Positions 1 through 5,106 of a stretch of 6,425 nucleotides of DNA are shown piece by piece (position 1 is the first letter of the stretch; every line of letters starts with the position of its first letter). The notes under the pieces were generated by a model. The model did not search any database. It was given only the letters and a program-made list of their open reading frames with translations, and was not told the origin of the DNA. The translations under genes and the position numbers were made by a program. The stretch is from Chromatiales bacterium (GTDB lineage: Bacteria > Pseudomonadota > Gammaproteobacteria > CAMYNG01), in contig JALUTW010000433.1 in assembly GCA_027021685.1 (NCBI GenBank), positions 1 through 6,425 on the forward strand, given 5' to 3'.

Positions 1-419
1 TGCGCCATGCCCTCAACCGCAACCTGGAGGCCGGGGCCTTCGTCATCGGCGGCTCGACCCTCTCCCAGCAGACGGTCAAGAACCTGTTCCTGAGCCCCTC
101 GCGCAACCCGCTGCGCAAGTGGCATGAACTGGTGCTGACCCTGGCCATGGAACGGCGCCTGTCCAAGCAGCGCATCCTGGAAATCTATCTCAACGTGGCC
201 GAATTCGGCCGCGGGATCTACGGCGTGGAGGCGGCCGCCCGCCACTACTGGCACAAGCCGGCCTCGGCGCTCACCCCGTGGGAAGCGGCCCAGCTCGCCG
301 CCACCCTGCCCTCGCCCCGGCGCCACAACCCCGCCACCCGGACGCGGACCTTTCTCAAGCGTGCCCGCCGCGTGTACCGCTGGCTGCGGGTCCAGCGCTA
401 CGACCATCCACTCGGGTAG
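1..419 (+). CDS. Peptidoglycan glycosyltransferase (GT51), MtgA-like, 3' end only
   Basis: This is the C-terminal 138 residues of a GT51 transglycosylase; the reading frame begins at base 3 and the 5' end lies outside the window. Enzymes of this family polymerise lipid II into glycan strands at the outer face of the inner membrane. Visible family signatures are the GGSTLSQQ block followed by KNLFL, the block MERRLSKQRILEIYLN, then VAEFGRGIYGVEAAARHYW and a final AAQLAATLPSPRRHNP. The protein ends about 30 residues after that last block, so there is no transpeptidase domain on its C-terminal side. This favours a monofunctional MtgA-type enzyme over a class A penicillin-binding protein. The first catalytic glutamate region is outside the window, so activity cannot be judged. 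The gene converges on rhlB with 23 bases between stop codons and no obvious terminator hairpin there. The family is secure; the mtgA name is only likely. Confidence 0.9.
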   Translation, partial: RHALNRNLEAGAFVIGGSTLSQQTVKNLFLSPSRNPLRKWHELVLTLAMERRLSKQRILEIYLNVAEFGRGIYGVEAAARHYWHKPASALTPWEAAQLAATLPSPRRHNPATRTRTFLKRARRVYRWLRVQRYDHPLG

Positions 420-442
420 GTGCGGGTGGGCGAGGGGACGGG

Positions 443-1756
443 TCAGCGGCCCGACTGGGCGCGGCGGCGGCGCGGGGGGCCGCGGCGGTCTCCCCGGGGC
501 GGGCCGCCGCGCCCGCGGCCCCGGCGCCGGGGCTCGCGGACGGGCGGTTTCGGCTCCACCAGCAGCTCGGACGTGACCCGCTCGGTGGGGATCTTGTGCC
601 CGATGTAGGCCTCGATGTCGGGCAGGGAAAAGGCATACTCCTCGCAGGCGAAGCTGATGGCCTCGCCCGAGGCCCCGGCGCGGCCGGTGCGGCCGATGCG
701 GTGAACGTAGTCCTCCGGGTCCTGGGGCAGGTCGAAGTTGATGACGTGGCTCACCGCCGGGATGTGCAGGCCGCGGGCGGCGACGTCGGTGGCCACCAGG
801 ATGTTGACCTCGCCCTCGGTGAAGCGCTTGAGCAGGGCCAGGCGTTTCTTCTGCGGCACGTCGCCCGACAGCACCGCCGCCTCGTGGCCGTTGCCGCGGA
901 GGTAGGCGCCGATGTCCTCGGCCGCACGCCTGGTGTTGACGAACACCAGCACCCGACTCTGCCCCAGACCCTGCAGCAGGCCCAGCAGCAGGGGGATCTT
1001 CTCCTCCATGGCCGGGTAGTAGACCCGCTCGGTGACCCGGTCGGCGGTGACCTGCTCCGGCTCGATGACCACCTGCTTCGGATTGTTCATGTGCTCGTAG
1101 GCCAGCTCGGTCACGCGCAGGGACAGGGTGGCCGAGAACAGCATGTTGAGGCGCTGTTCCGGTGGCGGCATGCGCCGCAGCAGGTAGCGGATGTCCTTGA
1201 TGAAACCGAGGTCGAACATGCGGTCGGCCTCGTCCAGGACCATGACCTGGATGGCCTTGAGGTGGAACACGCCCTGCTTGAAGTAGTCGATGATGCGCCC
1301 GGGCGTGCCGATGAGGACGTCCACGCCGGCCTCCAGCGCCCGGCGCTGGGACTCGTAGCCGGTGCCCCCGAAGGCCAGCCCCAGGCGGAAGCCGGTGTGC
1401 CGGCCCAGGACCTCGGCGTCGCGGTGGATCTGCACCGCCAGCTCGCGGGTGGGCGCGAGAACGATGGCGCGCGGCGCCGACGGCATGCGCCCGTCCCCGC
1501 GCCGCGGCCGCACCTTCACCTCCGGCGCCGGGTGGCGCAGCAGGTGGTTGAAGGCGGCGATGAGAAAGGCCGCGGTCTTGCCGGTGCCGGTCTGGGCCTG
1601 GCCGGCCACGTCCTCCCCGGCCAGGGCCAGGGGCAGGGTCTCGGCCTGGATCGGGGTGCAGCGGGAAAACCCCGCGTCCTCAATGCCTTGCAGGATGGGC
1701 GCCGGAAGGTCGAAGCTGTCGAAGCGGACGTCCGTCAGGTGGCTTTCGTGTTCCAT
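443..1756 (-). CDS. rhlB: ATP-dependent RNA helicase RhlB (DEAD-box)
   Basis: This 437-residue DEAD-box helicase unwinds structured RNA; in E. coli RhlB works with RNase E and PNPase in the RNA degradosome. All helicase motifs are present in order: Q-motif with CTPIQ at 33-37, AQTGTGKT at 54-61, PTRELA 102-107, TPGR 151-154, DEAD 175-178, SAT 208-210, VFVNT 271-275, TDVAARGLHIP 323-333 and HRIGRTGRAG 352-361. RhlB rather than RhlE or SrmB is indicated by AYIGHKIP near 383-390, the RRMPPPEQRLNMLFSATLS stretch, and the position divergent from trxA-rho as in E. coli. The start aligns with the E. coli N terminus (HLT followed by F..F), although no good Shine-Dalgarno precedes it. Differences from E. 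coli RhlB are extra residues around 80-95 in the first RecA domain and a strongly Arg/Gly/Pro-rich tail from about 408, which probably binds RNA. Length is close to the E. coli protein (421). Confidence 0.95.
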   Translation of the reverse strand: MEHESHLTDVRFDSFDLPAPILQGIEDAGFSRCTPIQAETLPLALAGEDVAGQAQTGTGKTAAFLIAAFNHLLRHPAPEVKVRPRRGDGRMPSAPRAIVLAPTRELAVQIHRDAEVLGRHTGFRLGLAFGGTGYESQRRALEAGVDVLIGTPGRIIDYFKQGVFHLKAIQVMVLDEADRMFDLGFIKDIRYLLRRMPPPEQRLNMLFSATLSLRVTELAYEHMNNPKQVVIEPEQVTADRVTERVYYPAMEEKIPLLLGLLQGLGQSRVLVFVNTRRAAEDIGAYLRGNGHEAAVLSGDVPQKKRLALLKRFTEGEVNILVATDVAARGLHIPAVSHVINFDLPQDPEDYVHRIGRTGRAGASGEAISFACEEYAFSLPDIEAYIGHKIPTERVTSELLVEPKPPVREPRRRGRGRGGPPRGDRRGPPRRRRAQSGR

Positions 1757-1814
1757 GGCCGGGGAAGGATAACAAATCGGCCGTCCCTCCGGGGGACGCG
1801 GTGCCCGGCGGGGC

Positions 1815-1843
1815 TTGAAATGGCGGCCGTTCTGGGCTCAAAT
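1815..1843 (+). promoter_or_regulatory. Putative sigma70-type promoter of trxA
   Basis: TTGAAA at 1815-1820 (5 of 6 to the -35 consensus) is followed after exactly 17 bases by TCAAAT at 1838-1843 (4 of 6 to the -10 consensus). It is in the divergent rhlB/trxA spacer and predicts a 5' leader of about 60 bases before the trxA TTG. I did not find an equally good promoter for rhlB on the opposite strand. This is a sequence match only. Confidence 0.55.
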
Positions 1844-1897
1844 TCCCCCAAGCCCGGCCGCCGGGCCCGACCCGCCTTGGCTGCTTGCCCCAACGAC

Positions 1898-1903
1898 AGG
1901 AGA
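1898..1903 (+). promoter_or_regulatory. Shine-Dalgarno deciding the trxA TTG start
   Basis: AGGAGA lies 6-7 bases before the TTG at 1910. The frame is open far upstream, including an in-frame ATG at 1820 and the antisense of rhlB. This site, together with the E. coli-like N terminus SDKI, fixes the start at the TTG. Confidence 0.75.
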
Positions 1904-1909
1904 AACAAA

Positions 1910-2236
1910 TTGAGCGACAAGATTGTCTACGTCACCGATGACACCTTCGAAGACGAGGTCCTCAAGGCGGATGTGCCGGTGCTGGTGGATTACTGGGCAG
2001 ACTGGTGCGGGCCCTGCAAGATGATCGCGCCGGTGCTGGACGAGATTGCCGACGAGTACGCCGGGCGCCTGAAGGTGGCCAAGCTCAACATCGACGAAAA
2101 CCCGAACACGCCGCCCAAGTTCGGGATCCGCGGCATCCCGACCCTGATGCTGTTCAAGAACGGCAACGTGGAGGCGACCAAGGTGGGGGCCGTGTCCAAG
2201 TCGCAACTGACCGCCTTCATCGACAGCAATCTGTGA
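1910..2236 (+). CDS. trxA: Thioredoxin 1 (TrxA)
   Basis: This is a 108-residue cytoplasmic thioredoxin that reduces protein disulfides and is itself recharged by NADPH-thioredoxin reductase. The active site WCGPC occupies residues 32-36. The buried aspartate (D27), the Lys partner (K58), the cis-proline in GIPT (P77) and the KVGA loop with G93 are all present at the expected places. The length matches E. coli TrxA (109), and long stretches such as APVLDEIADEY and KLNIDENP are near identical. The start codon is TTG, chosen because the residue after it begins the family sequence SDKI and an AGGAGA lies just upstream. It is the first gene rightward of the divergent rhlB/trxA spacer and is followed by rho in the same direction, as in E. 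coli. Confidence 0.96.
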   Translation: MSDKIVYVTDDTFEDEVLKADVPVLVDYWADWCGPCKMIAPVLDEIADEYAGRLKVAKLNIDENPNTPPKFGIRGIPTLMLFKNGNVEATKVGAVSKSQLTAFIDSNL

Positions 2237-2252
2237 ACCGGTACGGCTTTTG

Positions 2253-2276
2253 GCCGCCGGGAAGGCCCCCGGCGGC
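2253..2276 (+). terminator. GC hairpin after trxA, possible weak terminator or attenuator
   Basis: GCCGCCGGG at 2253-2261 pairs perfectly with CCCGGCGGC at 2268-2276 (9 bp, loop of 6), starting 17 bases after the trxA stop. The nearest T-run (TTTTT, 2290-2294) begins 13 bases past the stem, too far for a standard intrinsic terminator. It may instead be an mRNA-stabilising or attenuating hairpin between trxA and rho. Confidence 0.4.
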
Positions 2277-2282
2277 TGGACG

Positions 2283-2348
2283 ATGGCGGTTTTTGGTGTT
2301 AAGTTTATTCTGAAGCTTCTGCCCAGACCGTTTTCCAAGAAGCTGTAA
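2283..2348 (+). CDS. Possible rho leader peptide (21 codons)
   Basis: A short ATG-to-TAA frame encodes 21 residues beginning MAVFGVKFILKLL and ending PFSKKL. It is hydrophobic with several lysines and arginines. Its position between trxA and rho matches that of E. coli rhoL, but I see no sequence similarity to RhoL. Its codons (ttt, gtt, aag, att) are much more AT-rich than those of its neighbours, and there is no good Shine-Dalgarno; a stable hairpin lies just upstream. It may be chance. Conservation in relatives would be the deciding evidence. Confidence 0.2.
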   Translation: MAVFGVKFILKLLPRPFSKKL

Positions 2349-2490
2349 CACCGCCGCGCAGGCGCTTCTCGCAGATTTCCAACAATCCCCGAGCCCCGAC
2401 TGGCCCTGTGCCGGCGGCGCGCCGTGGTTGTGACATCCTGGAACCGGATACCGTTTGCCATTTTCAAGTCCCCAGGGACCCACCTGACCC

Positions 2491-3747
2491 ATGAACCTGA
2501 CCGAACTCAAACAGACCCCCGTCCCCGAGCTCATCAAGCTGGCCGAGGAGGTCGGCATCGAGGGCACCTCCCGCTCGCGCAAGCAGGACATCATCTTCTC
2601 CCTGCTCAAGGCCCACGCCAAGAACGGCGAGGACATCTACGGCGACGGCGTGCTGGAGATCCTGCAGGACGGCTTCGGCTTCCTGCGCTCCGCCGACAGC
2701 TCCTACCTGGCCGGCCCCGACGACATCTACGTCTCGCCCAGCCAGATCCGCCGTTTCAACCTGCGCACCGGCGACACGGTCTCGGGCAAGATCCGGCCGC
2801 CCAAGGAGGGCGAGCGCTACTTCGCACTGCTCAAGGTCAACGAGATCAATTTCGAGCCTCCGGAGAACGCCAAGAACAAGGTCCTGTTCGAGAACCTGAC
2901 CCCGCTGCACCCCACCAAGCGGCTCAAGCTGGAGAAGGGCAACGGCTCCACCGAGGACATCACCGCCCGGGTCATCGACCTGGTGGCCCCCATCGGCAAG
3001 GGCCAGCGCGGACTCATCGTCTCGCCGCCCAAGGCCGGCAAGACCATGATGCTGCAGAACATCGCCCAGAGCATCACCGACAACCACCCCGAGGTCTACC
3101 TCATCGTCCTGCTCATCGACGAGCGCCCGGAGGAGGTAACCGAGATGGCCCGCTCGGTGCGCGGCGAGGTGGTCTCCAGCACCTTCGACGAGCCCGCCAG
3201 CCGCCACGTGCAGGTGGCGGAGATGGTCATCGAGAAGGCCAAGCGCCTGGTGGAGCACAAGCGCGACGTGGTCATCCTCCTGGATTCCATCACCCGCCTG
3301 GCCCGGGCCTACAACACCGTGATCCCGTCCTCGGGCAAGGTGCTCACCGGCGGCGTGGACGCCAACGCCCTGCACCGGCCCAAGCGCTTCTTCGGCGCCG
3401 CCCGCAACGTGGAGGAGGGCGGCTCGCTCACCATCCTCGCCACCGCCCTCATCGACACCGGCTCGCGCATGGACGACGTGATCTACGAGGAGTTCAAGGG
3501 CACCGGCAACATGGAGGTGCACCTGGACCGGCGCATCGCCGAGAAGCGCATCTACCCGGCCATCAACATCAACCGCTCGGGCACCCGCCGCGAGGAGCTG
3601 CTCACCAAGCCCGACGAGCTGCAGATGATGTGGATCCTGCGCAAGGTGGTGCACGACATGGACGAGCTGGCGGCCATGGAATTCCTCCACGACAAGCTCA
3701 AGGCCACCAAGACCAACGCCGAGTTCTTCGACTCCATGAAGCGCTGA
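2491..3747 (+). CDS. rho: Transcription termination factor Rho
   Basis: This 418-residue hexameric RNA-dependent ATPase releases transcripts from RNA polymerase; E. coli Rho has 419 residues. The N-terminal domain carries the primary RNA-binding OB fold with GFGFLR at 61-66. The ATPase domain has the P-loop SPPKAGKT at 178-185, catalytic E211 in LLIDERPEE, and Walker B VVILLD at 260-265. The Q-loop SSGKVLTGG is at 280-288, the R-loop GSRM is near 324-327, and the arginine finger R366 sits in NRSGTRREE. No key residue is missing and there is no large insertion in the N-terminal domain, so this is the compact gammaproteobacterial form. The ATG is placed by alignment to the E. coli N terminus (MNLTELK). 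The only Shine-Dalgarno-like sequence, AGGGA at 2474-2478, is 12 bases away, so initiation may be weak or regulated. The gene follows trxA after a structured leader. Confidence 0.97.
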   Translation: MNLTELKQTPVPELIKLAEEVGIEGTSRSRKQDIIFSLLKAHAKNGEDIYGDGVLEILQDGFGFLRSADSSYLAGPDDIYVSPSQIRRFNLRTGDTVSGKIRPPKEGERYFALLKVNEINFEPPENAKNKVLFENLTPLHPTKRLKLEKGNGSTEDITARVIDLVAPIGKGQRGLIVSPPKAGKTMMLQNIAQSITDNHPEVYLIVLLIDERPEEVTEMARSVRGEVVSSTFDEPASRHVQVAEMVIEKAKRLVEHKRDVVILLDSITRLARAYNTVIPSSGKVLTGGVDANALHRPKRFFGAARNVEEGGSLTILATALIDTGSRMDDVIYEEFKGTGNMEVHLDRRIAEKRIYPAININRSGTRREELLTKPDELQMMWILRKVVHDMDELAAMEFLHDKLKATKTNAEFFDSMKR

Positions 3748-3857
3748 GGCGCTGCCCGGCGCTTCGCCCCATCGGTTTCAGCGGATCTCTCCGGTGCCCG
3801 GCGCGGGCGTTCCGCCGGCCGCTCCCCGCCCTGGCCGCGGCCCCCTCGCGGCAATAA

Positions 3858-3991
3858 CCGATATCAATCAGTCACTTGCAGTGTGTCCGGGCGACGCGGT
3901 TCACACTCCGGGGCTGTGGGTTTTGACTCCCGCCGCCGCTCCCGGCAAGATTTGAAGGTGCCCGGGAGGCGGGCAAATTGATTGTTATCGG
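3858..3991. repeat. Widely spaced 13-bp inverted repeat around a possible promoter
   Basis: CCGATATCAATCA at 3858-3870 and TGATTGTTATCGG at 3979-3991 are inverted copies matching at 12 of 13 positions, 108 bases apart. The right arm read as TTGAT-TGTT-ATCGG matches 8 of 10 fixed positions of the FNR/Anr-type palindrome TTGAT-N4-ATCAA. The reverse complement of the left arm (CTGAT-TGAT-ATCGG) matches 7 of 10. The arms flank the TTGACT element at 3923, which would suit a regulator binding two sites. Both arms are AT-rich patches in GC-rich DNA. Binding by any regulator is inference. Confidence 0.4.
3923..3951 (+). promoter_or_regulatory. Possible promoter of the first DUF3135 gene
   Basis: TTGACT at 3923-3928 (5 of 6 to the -35 consensus) is followed after 17 bases by CAAGAT (3 of 6 to the -10 consensus). 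It would give a 5' leader of about 80 bases. The weak -10 suggests low or activator-dependent expression. A similar arrangement lies upstream of the second copy at 4385, which raises its credibility somewhat. Confidence 0.4.
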
Positions 3992-4039
3992 CCGGCGGGC
4001 GGCCGGACTTTAGCCCGCGGGCCCCTGGAGCCCCGAACC

Positions 4040-4381
4040 ATGAGCGACACCACTGACCGCGCCCCCCTGCCCGATGCGGACGACTTCGCCTTCTGGTCGG
4101 AGCTGGCCCGGCGCGACCCGGAGCGTTTCGAGGCCCTGCGCGGGCGGCTCATCCTGGACTTCCTGGCCAGCGTGCCGCCCGAGCGGCGCCGGCGCCTGGA
4201 GGGCCTGCAATGGCGCATCGACGCCGAGCGCCGCCGGGCGGGCACCCCGCTGGCGGCCTGCATCCGGCTCTCGGGCATGATGTGGGAGTCCTGCGCCGCC
4301 CTCCAGGACGCCCTGCGCGGCCAGCCGCCGGTCCGGCGCCCGCGGGCGGAGGTGGTGGCCCTGCGCCCGGTCCCGGCCTGA
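4040..4381 (+). CDS. DUF3135-type protein, copy 1
   Basis: This is a 113-residue, probably cytoplasmic protein of unknown function. It resembles the DUF3135 family, small proteins of proteobacteria with no assigned role. Conserved-looking blocks are FWSELARRDPERFEALR at 17-33, RLEGLQWRID at 53-62 and PLAACIRLSGMMW at 71-83, the last with the family-like cysteine C75. The protein is predicted to be mostly helical and charged, with no signal peptide or membrane segment. Translation from the ATG is supported by GGAG at 4027-4030, nine bases upstream. A paralog follows 72 bases downstream. This copy looks closer to what I recall of the family than copy 2. The family assignment comes from memory of its motif pattern, not from a search. 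Confidence 0.8.
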   Translation: MSDTTDRAPLPDADDFAFWSELARRDPERFEALRGRLILDFLASVPPERRRRLEGLQWRIDAERRRAGTPLAACIRLSGMMWESCAALQDALRGQPPVRRPRAEVVALRPVPA

Positions 4382-4384
4382 GCG

Positions 4385-4413
4385 TTGACTTTCCGGCGCC
4401 ATGGGCCAACATT
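4385..4413 (+). promoter_or_regulatory. Possible promoter of the second DUF3135 gene
   Basis: TTGACT at 4385-4390, starting four bases after the first gene's stop, is followed after 16-17 bases by CAACAT/AACATT (3 of 6 to the -10 consensus). The layout parallels the element at 3923-3951: TTGACT, then CAA(G/C)AT, then TTGAAG. A 6-bp GC hairpin (GCCCGG 4422-4427 / CCGGGC 4432-4437) lies between it and the next start codon. Confidence 0.35.
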
Positions 4414-4453
4414 GAAGTAGAGCCCGGCCCGCCGGGCGCAGCAGTACCGGTCC

Positions 4454-4789
4454 ATGTCCCGCACGCCGTCTCCATCTCCCCGCTTCGACTTCGACCACTG
4501 GGCCGAGCTGGCCCGCCGTGACCCGGCCGTGTTCGAGGAGCTGCGCCGGCTGACCCTGGATCTGGCCATCCTCAAGCGGTCGCGGGAACGGCGCGCGCGC
4601 CTGCGGGGGCTGCAGTGGCGCATCGACCGCCTGCGGGAGCAGGCCCCCAACCCCCTGGCCGCCTGCGTCAAGATCTCGGGCCTCATGTGGGACAATTTCG
4701 AGCGCCTGCAGGCGGGCTGGAACGACCCCGCCTCGCTCCGGCGCGGTCCCGCCGCCGGCATCCGCCGCCTGCCGCCGCGGGGCGACTGA
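4454..4789 (+). CDS. DUF3135-type protein, copy 2 (tandem paralog)
   Basis: This is a 111-residue paralog of the preceding gene. An ungapped 77-residue alignment from FDHWAELARRDP onward gives about 38 identities (roughly half). Strongest blocks are WAELARRDPAVFEELR, RLRGLQWRID and PLAACVKISGLMW. The middle segment (LTLDLAILKRSR) and the C-terminal tail, rich in Gly, Pro and Arg, have diverged, so the two copies have probably been separate for a long time. No signal peptide or membrane segment is evident, and the function is unknown. I see no clear Shine-Dalgarno before the ATG, but the family block begins only 11 residues in, so this start is reasonable. It stands 72 bases after copy 1 and 112 bases before rpmE. 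Confidence 0.8.
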   Translation: MSRTPSPSPRFDFDHWAELARRDPAVFEELRRLTLDLAILKRSRERRARLRGLQWRIDRLREQAPNPLAACVKISGLMWDNFERLQAGWNDPASLRRGPAAGIRRLPPRGD

Positions 4790-4804
4790 CCGGCCCCGCC
4801 CGCC

Positions 4805-4833
4805 TTGCCCGCGGCGGCGCATTTCCGTACAAT
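4805..4833 (+). promoter_or_regulatory. Sigma70-type promoter of rpmE
   Basis: TTGCCC at 4805-4810 (4 of 6) and TACAAT at 4828-4833 (5 of 6) are separated by exactly 17 bases. This is the best promoter match in the window. Transcription would start near 4840, giving a leader of about 60 bases before rpmE. Confidence 0.7.
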
Positions 4834-4901
4834 CCGCCACCCCTGACGCGCGGTGCCGGCGACGGCCGGAAGGCGGCGCGGGACCACGAGGACTGAACAC
4901 C

Positions 4902-5105
4902 ATGAAACCCGGCATCCATCCCGAATATTCCGAGATCAAGGTCACCTGCAGCTGTGGCAACAGCTTCACGACCCGTTCCACCCTGGGTCGCGACCTGACC
5001 CTGGAAGTGTGCTCCCAGTGCCACCCCTTCTTCACCGGCAAGCAGAAGATCGTGGACACCGCCGGCCGGGTGGACAAGTTCCGCCAGAAGTACGGCATGA
5101 AGTGA
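4902..5105 (+). CDS. rpmE: 50S ribosomal protein L31, zinc-binding (C+) type
   Basis: This 67-residue ribosomal protein belongs to the large subunit and contributes to the bridge with the small subunit. The cysteines C16, C18, C37 and C40 form the CxC...CxxC zinc site of the C+ form, so a zinc-independent L31 paralog may exist elsewhere in the genome. Family signatures include IHPEY near the N terminus, HPFFTGKQK at 41-49 and GRVDKF. The length is close to E. coli RpmE (70). GAGGA at 4888-4892 lies nine bases before the ATG, and a good promoter lies upstream. The next gene begins two bases after the stop, and a terminator-like hairpin follows within that gene. Confidence 0.97.
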   Translation: MKPGIHPEYSEIKVTCSCGNSFTTRSTLGRDLTLEVCSQCHPFFTGKQKIVDTAGRVDKFRQKYGMK

Positions 5106-5106
5106 A

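Larger units (their letters stand above)
2237..2490 (+). promoter_or_regulatory. trxA-rho intergenic leader region
   Basis: These 254 bases hold no recognisable gene but several structures: a GC hairpin at 2253-2276, an AT-rich patch at about 2288-2320 that stands out from the GC-rich surroundings, and a second possible stem pairing AGCTTCT (2314-2320) with AGAAGCT (2338-2344). There is also a stretch at about 2366-2410 where C clearly outnumbers G. In E. coli the region upstream of rho encodes a leader peptide and is a target of Rho autoregulation. By analogy this leader may do the same, but that is inference. I found no convincing sigma70 or sigma54 promoter, so rho may be read from the trxA promoter. 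Confidence 0.4.

Noticed and set aside
1769..1797. TGTTAT on the minus strand as the rhlB -10 element
   Set aside because: No -35-like sequence lies at the right distance, and the leader would be only a few bases long.
278..1909. Very long open frame on the plus strand, in frame with trxA
   Set aside because: It is antisense to rhlB, has low-complexity Ala/Gly/Arg composition and no family resemblance until the thioredoxin part begins at 1910. High GC leaves few stop codons.
2439..2459. TGGAAC...TTTGCC as a sigma54 promoter for rho
   Set aside because: The GG-to-GC spacing is about 15 bases instead of 10.
2464..3690. Long minus-strand and shifted plus-strand open frames across rho
   Set aside because: They shadow the rho gene, show His/Gln/Gly-rich translations typical of frame shadows, and rho itself is unmistakable.
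3738..3765. 7-bp stem GAAGCGC / GCGCTTC as a rho terminator
   Set aside because: It overlaps the rho stop codon, has a 14-base loop and no T-run. The nearby GC stems at 3796-3808 and 3834-3852 also lack T-runs, so none is called as a terminator.
3880..3907. AGTGTG / CACACT inverted repeat as a CRP-like site
   Set aside because: The spacer is 16 bases instead of 6, and only six bases match, which is common by chance.
4777..4799. 7-bp stem GCGGGGC / GCCCCGC at the end of the second DUF3135 gene
   Set aside because: No T-run follows. It could still be structural, but such stems arise easily in DNA this rich in GC.
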